From Aquificaceae bacterium (GTDB taxonomy: Bacteria > Aquificota > Aquificia > Aquificales > Aquificaceae), in NCBI GenBank assembly GCA_025057245.1, contig JANWYC010000045.1:1-7482 (forward strand): a DNA stretch of 7,482 nucleotides, read 5' to 3'. The position numbers and the translations under genes are program-made. Under the pieces are notes generated by a model, which saw nothing but the letters and a program-made list of their open reading frames with translations, was not told where the DNA came from and ran no database searches. How positions within the stretch are numbered: position 1 is the stretch's first letter; each line of letters opens with the position of its first letter. Positions 5,126 through 7,482 of the stretch are shown here, piece by piece.

Positions 5126-6668
5126 GACATACCTCTTTCATAAGCTCGCTTGCACCCTTAAGAGTGTTATCGTTAACACTCCCCATAAGTCTGGCTACTT
5201 CTTGCAAACGCTCATCGCCCCTTAACTCCAACACTTTTATAACAGGTCTATCCTCGGTGAACTCTTTCCTCGTAGTTAAGTGTTTGTCCCCAGCACTGGC
5301 TAAGGCTGGTGAGTGGGTTATAACTATAAGCTGTGTGCTTTTTGAGAGCCTTTTTAAAAGCCTTGCCAGCTTTATGGAAGTTGCGCCGCTAATGCCTGTA
5401 TCCACCTCATCCAGCACGTAAGTCTGAGCGGGTGGCGAGAGCATAAAAATGGCAAGAGAGAGCCTTGAAATCTCTCCACCAGAGGCTATCTGAGCTATAT
5501 CCTTCTCATCCTTTCCATACGAAGAGAACAAAAACCTTACTTGCTCTTTGCCGTATCTACTTCGCCTCTCTTCAAAGGCAACTTTAAAGCTGGCTCTTTC
5601 CAAACCCATACTTTGAAGATATTCCTTAATTCTATTCTCAAAACTCTCCACAGACTTAAGTCTTATCTGAGTCAGCTCTTGGTAGAGTTTTTCAAGCTCC
5701 TCTTCTTTTGACCTCAGCTCCTTTTCAAGTTTTTCTGGGTCTTCCGCTTCCTGAAGCTCCGTCAACTCCCCCTTTAGCCTCTCCGCCCTTTCCCATATCT
5801 GGGAGTATGGCATTCCATACTTTCTTTCTAACCTCTGCACTTTGTAGAGCTTTTCGTTTAAAAAGTCCAGTTCCTGCTGGTTGTAGGATACGTATAGACC
5901 TTCCACATACCTTCCTAATTCCAATACATAATCCACTGTAAGCTCAAGCTTTTGAATATGCTCTCCCAGCTCTTTGTATGCACTAAGAGACCTAATAGAC
6001 TTCAGAGCGTTGGATAAACCTATTTTTGCCTCATCCAAGCCAGAGAGAGCTCCCATCACCATAGAGTTTATCTTCTCCGCAAGGCTTATCTCCTCAAGTC
6101 TTTTCTTTAAATCCTCATACTCCTCAAGCTTTAAACCCACGCCTTCCACTTCCTCTATTTCTTCCTGTATAAGCCTTATTCTTACTTCCCTTTCTATGTT
6201 CCTTTCCTTTAACTCTTTAAGCCTTCTTTCAAGCTCCAAAACCTCCTGATAAACCTTTTCCACATCCTCTCTAAGCCCGAGTGCATTGGCAAAACGGTCG
6301 TAAACATCTCTCTGGAAATCTGCCCTTGTAATGTTGGTTCTGTCGTTCTGTCCTTGAAGGAGAATAGAGGAGGAGAGTATTTCCCCTACAACTTTCCTCG
6401 TGCTTCCCCTTCCGTTGAGAAAATACCTACTCCTACCACTTCTAAATTCCCTTCTAACTACAACCTGCTCGCCGTACAGAAGAAGTTCAGCCTCAACCGC
6501 AGTTCCGTCCTCATACTCTCCTTCTTGACCCATGAGAAAGAGCAAAGAAGATACAGTTAAGGATTTGCCAGTGCCAGTTTCTCCAGTTATCACATTAAAG
6601 CCACTATCAAAGTATATGTCCTGACTTTTTATGAGAAAAAAGTTTTCCAAACTAAGCCTAAGGAGCAT
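5118..6668 (-). CDS. recN: DNA repair protein RecN (SMC-like ATPase)
   Basis: 516 residues, a little shorter than typical RecN (about 550). RecN holds broken DNA ends or sister chromatids together during recombinational repair. In order: Walker A GETGTGKS (29-36); Q-loop region LLQGQND (103-109); a long coiled coil (about 132-350) with the conserved LERKYG (280-285); ABC signature SGGEISR (396-402); Walker B YVLDEVDTGISG (417-428); H-switch THSPALA (451-457); and the C-terminal RecN box VARLMGS (491-497). The split ATPase head joined by a coiled coil is diagnostic. The ATG matches the family N-terminus (LxLENFFLI). It lies 10 nt after dnaA with no clear Shine-Dalgarno sequence, so translation may depend on the preceding gene. 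It is cotranscribed with the overlapping glycosylase gene downstream. Confidence 0.96.
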   Translation of the reverse strand: MLLRLSLENFFLIKSQDIYFDSGFNVITGETGTGKSLTVSSLLFLMGQEGEYEDGTAVEAELLLYGEQVVVRREFRSGRSRYFLNGRGSTRKVVGEILSSSILLQGQNDRTNITRADFQRDVYDRFANALGLREDVEKVYQEVLELERRLKELKERNIEREVRIRLIQEEIEEVEGVGLKLEEYEDLKKRLEEISLAEKINSMVMGALSGLDEAKIGLSNALKSIRSLSAYKELGEHIQKLELTVDYVLELGRYVEGLYVSYNQQELDFLNEKLYKVQRLERKYGMPYSQIWERAERLKGELTELQEAEDPEKLEKELRSKEEELEKLYQELTQIRLKSVESFENRIKEYLQSMGLERASFKVAFEERRSRYGKEQVRFLFSSYGKDEKDIAQIASGGEISRLSLAIFMLSPPAQTYVLDEVDTGISGATSIKLARLLKRLSKSTQLIVITHSPALASAGDKHLTTRKEFTEDRPVIKVLELRGDERLQEVARLMGSVNDNTLKGASELMKEVCHA

Positions 6669-6678
6669 ATCTATAAGT

Positions 6679-7482
6679 TTAACTCATGCCCAGAAACTTT
6701 TTTAGGCTTCTTTCCAACACCTGAAGCATATATTCAAACTTTCTATCTTCTCTTTTTCTCTGTTCTACCTTCTTTATGGAGTAAAGAGCTGAAGTGTGGT
6801 CTGGCTTTTCAAAAAGCCTTGCGATTTCTGAGTAAGACATGTTTAAGAGCACCCTGCAAAAATACATGGCTACCTGTCTTGCGTTTATTACCCTTCTTTC
6901 TTTAGTTTCTCTTTTAAGGTCTTCCTTTTTTAGGTTAAAGTGCTTGGCTATTAGAGATAGGAGCTCCTCTTCCTTTGAACTTTGCAAGGCTTTACTCTCC
7001 TTTATGCCTGTAAGCTTTAGCGTCCTTATAAAACCTTCTATCTCTCTTACGCTGTATCCAGTGTTTTCCATCACATAGTCTATGTACTTTTTATCCACAG
7101 GAAGCCCAAAAAGCTCTAATTTTTTCTTTACTATGGAGAGTTTGGTCTCCTCGTCAAGCCCTATTTCTATGATAATACCGCTGGCAAACCTGCTTATGAG
7201 CCTTTCTGAAACATCTTTTATATCCTTTGGATGTCTATCACTTACAAAAACTATCTGCTTGCCTTTCGCCTGAAGACTTTCAAAAATCCTAAAGAGCTCT
7301 ATCTGTGTTCTCTCTTTACCAGAGAGGAATTGAACGTCATCCAACAAAAGAAAATCCATCTGTGCGTATTTTCTCCTCAGCTCCTCTATCTTCCCCTGCT
7401 TTATACTTTTAACGATATCCTCGGAGAAATCCGTCGTCTGACGGTAAACCACTCTGTAGTTTGAAAGCTTTGCCCTGCTCCC
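6679..7482 (-). CDS. dnaA: Chromosomal replication initiator DnaA, C-terminal part (5' end beyond window)
   Basis: 267 residues are visible and the frame stays open to the right edge, so the GTG at 7450-7452 is internal. Seen are: the end of the helix before the box III region (NYRVVYRQTTDFSED); Walker B FLLLDDVQFLSGKERTQ; sensor I IVFVSDRHPKDI; the arginine-finger box SERLISRFASG; a sensor II region around YSVREIEGFIRTL; and domain IV with ARQVAMYFCRVLL and EKPDHTSALYSIKKVEQ. Walker A lies outside. It strongly resembles Aquifex aeolicus DnaA (LLLLDDVQFLSGKERTQ, ASDRHP). It melts oriC as an ATP-bound filament, and domain IV binds DnaA boxes. The usual domain IV DHTTVxHA is changed here to DHTSALYS, which could alter box recognition. 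Confidence 0.95.
   Translation of the reverse strand, partial: GSRAKLSNYRVVYRQTTDFSEDIVKSIKQGKIEELRRKYAQMDFLLLDDVQFLSGKERTQIELFRIFESLQAKGKQIVFVSDRHPKDIKDVSERLISRFASGIIIEIGLDEETKLSIVKKKLELFGLPVDKKYIDYVMENTGYSVREIEGFIRTLKLTGIKESKALQSSKEEELLSLIAKHFNLKKEDLKRETKERRVINARQVAMYFCRVLLNMSYSEIARLFEKPDHTSALYSIKKVEQRKREDRKFEYMLQVLERSLKKFLGMS

Noticed and set aside
7091..7099. Perfect DnaA box TTATCCACA inside dnaA
   Set aside because: It is a single site that encodes conserved-type residues (VDK) of dnaA. There is no cluster or AT-rich unwinding region, so chance is the simpler explanation.

Overview
The window reads like a chromosomal segment of a thermophilic Aquificaceae bacterium (Hydrogenobacter, Thermocrinis or Aquifex-like). 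This is inferred from the visible DnaA, which closely resembles the Aquifex aeolicus DnaA I remember, from the Ogg2-type glycosylase shared with archaea and Thermotoga, and from Lys/Glu-rich, compact, often overlapping genes. No database search was possible.

Layout, left to right. Positions 1-281 (+) hold the 3' part of speD (AdoMet decarboxylase). About 920 bp without an intact gene follow (282-1200). This stretch contains the C-terminal zinc-ribbon remnant of an IS200/IS605-type TnpB on the minus strand, with possible right-end or omega-RNA-like structure beyond its stop. It also contains two copies of a roughly 100-115 bp repeat. One copy is inserted between the two zinc-knuckle halves of tnpB and is flanked by an exact 11-bp direct repeat. 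The other abuts the truncated upstream edge of the remnant.

A strong sigma-70-type promoter lies directly before 1201. It drives a tight three-gene plus-strand operon of exported proteins: a small bacterial-SH3 protein, an M48 metalloprotease (GTGA overlap) and an outer-membrane FadL/PorV-like beta-barrel (50-bp overlap). A rhomboid intramembrane protease (3714-4370, +) follows with its own TATAAT just before the ATG. Both promoters lie so close to their ATGs that the mRNAs would be nearly leaderless.

The right half is on the minus strand and convergent with the operon. In transcription order it holds dnaA (N-terminus beyond the right edge), recN (10 nt later) and an Ogg2-type 8-oxoguanine glycosylase (8-bp overlap with recN). 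This is a replication-initiation and DNA-repair cluster.

The plus-strand genes together suggest an envelope protein biogenesis or quality-control module. The most unusual material is the decayed mobile-element region at 282-1200.
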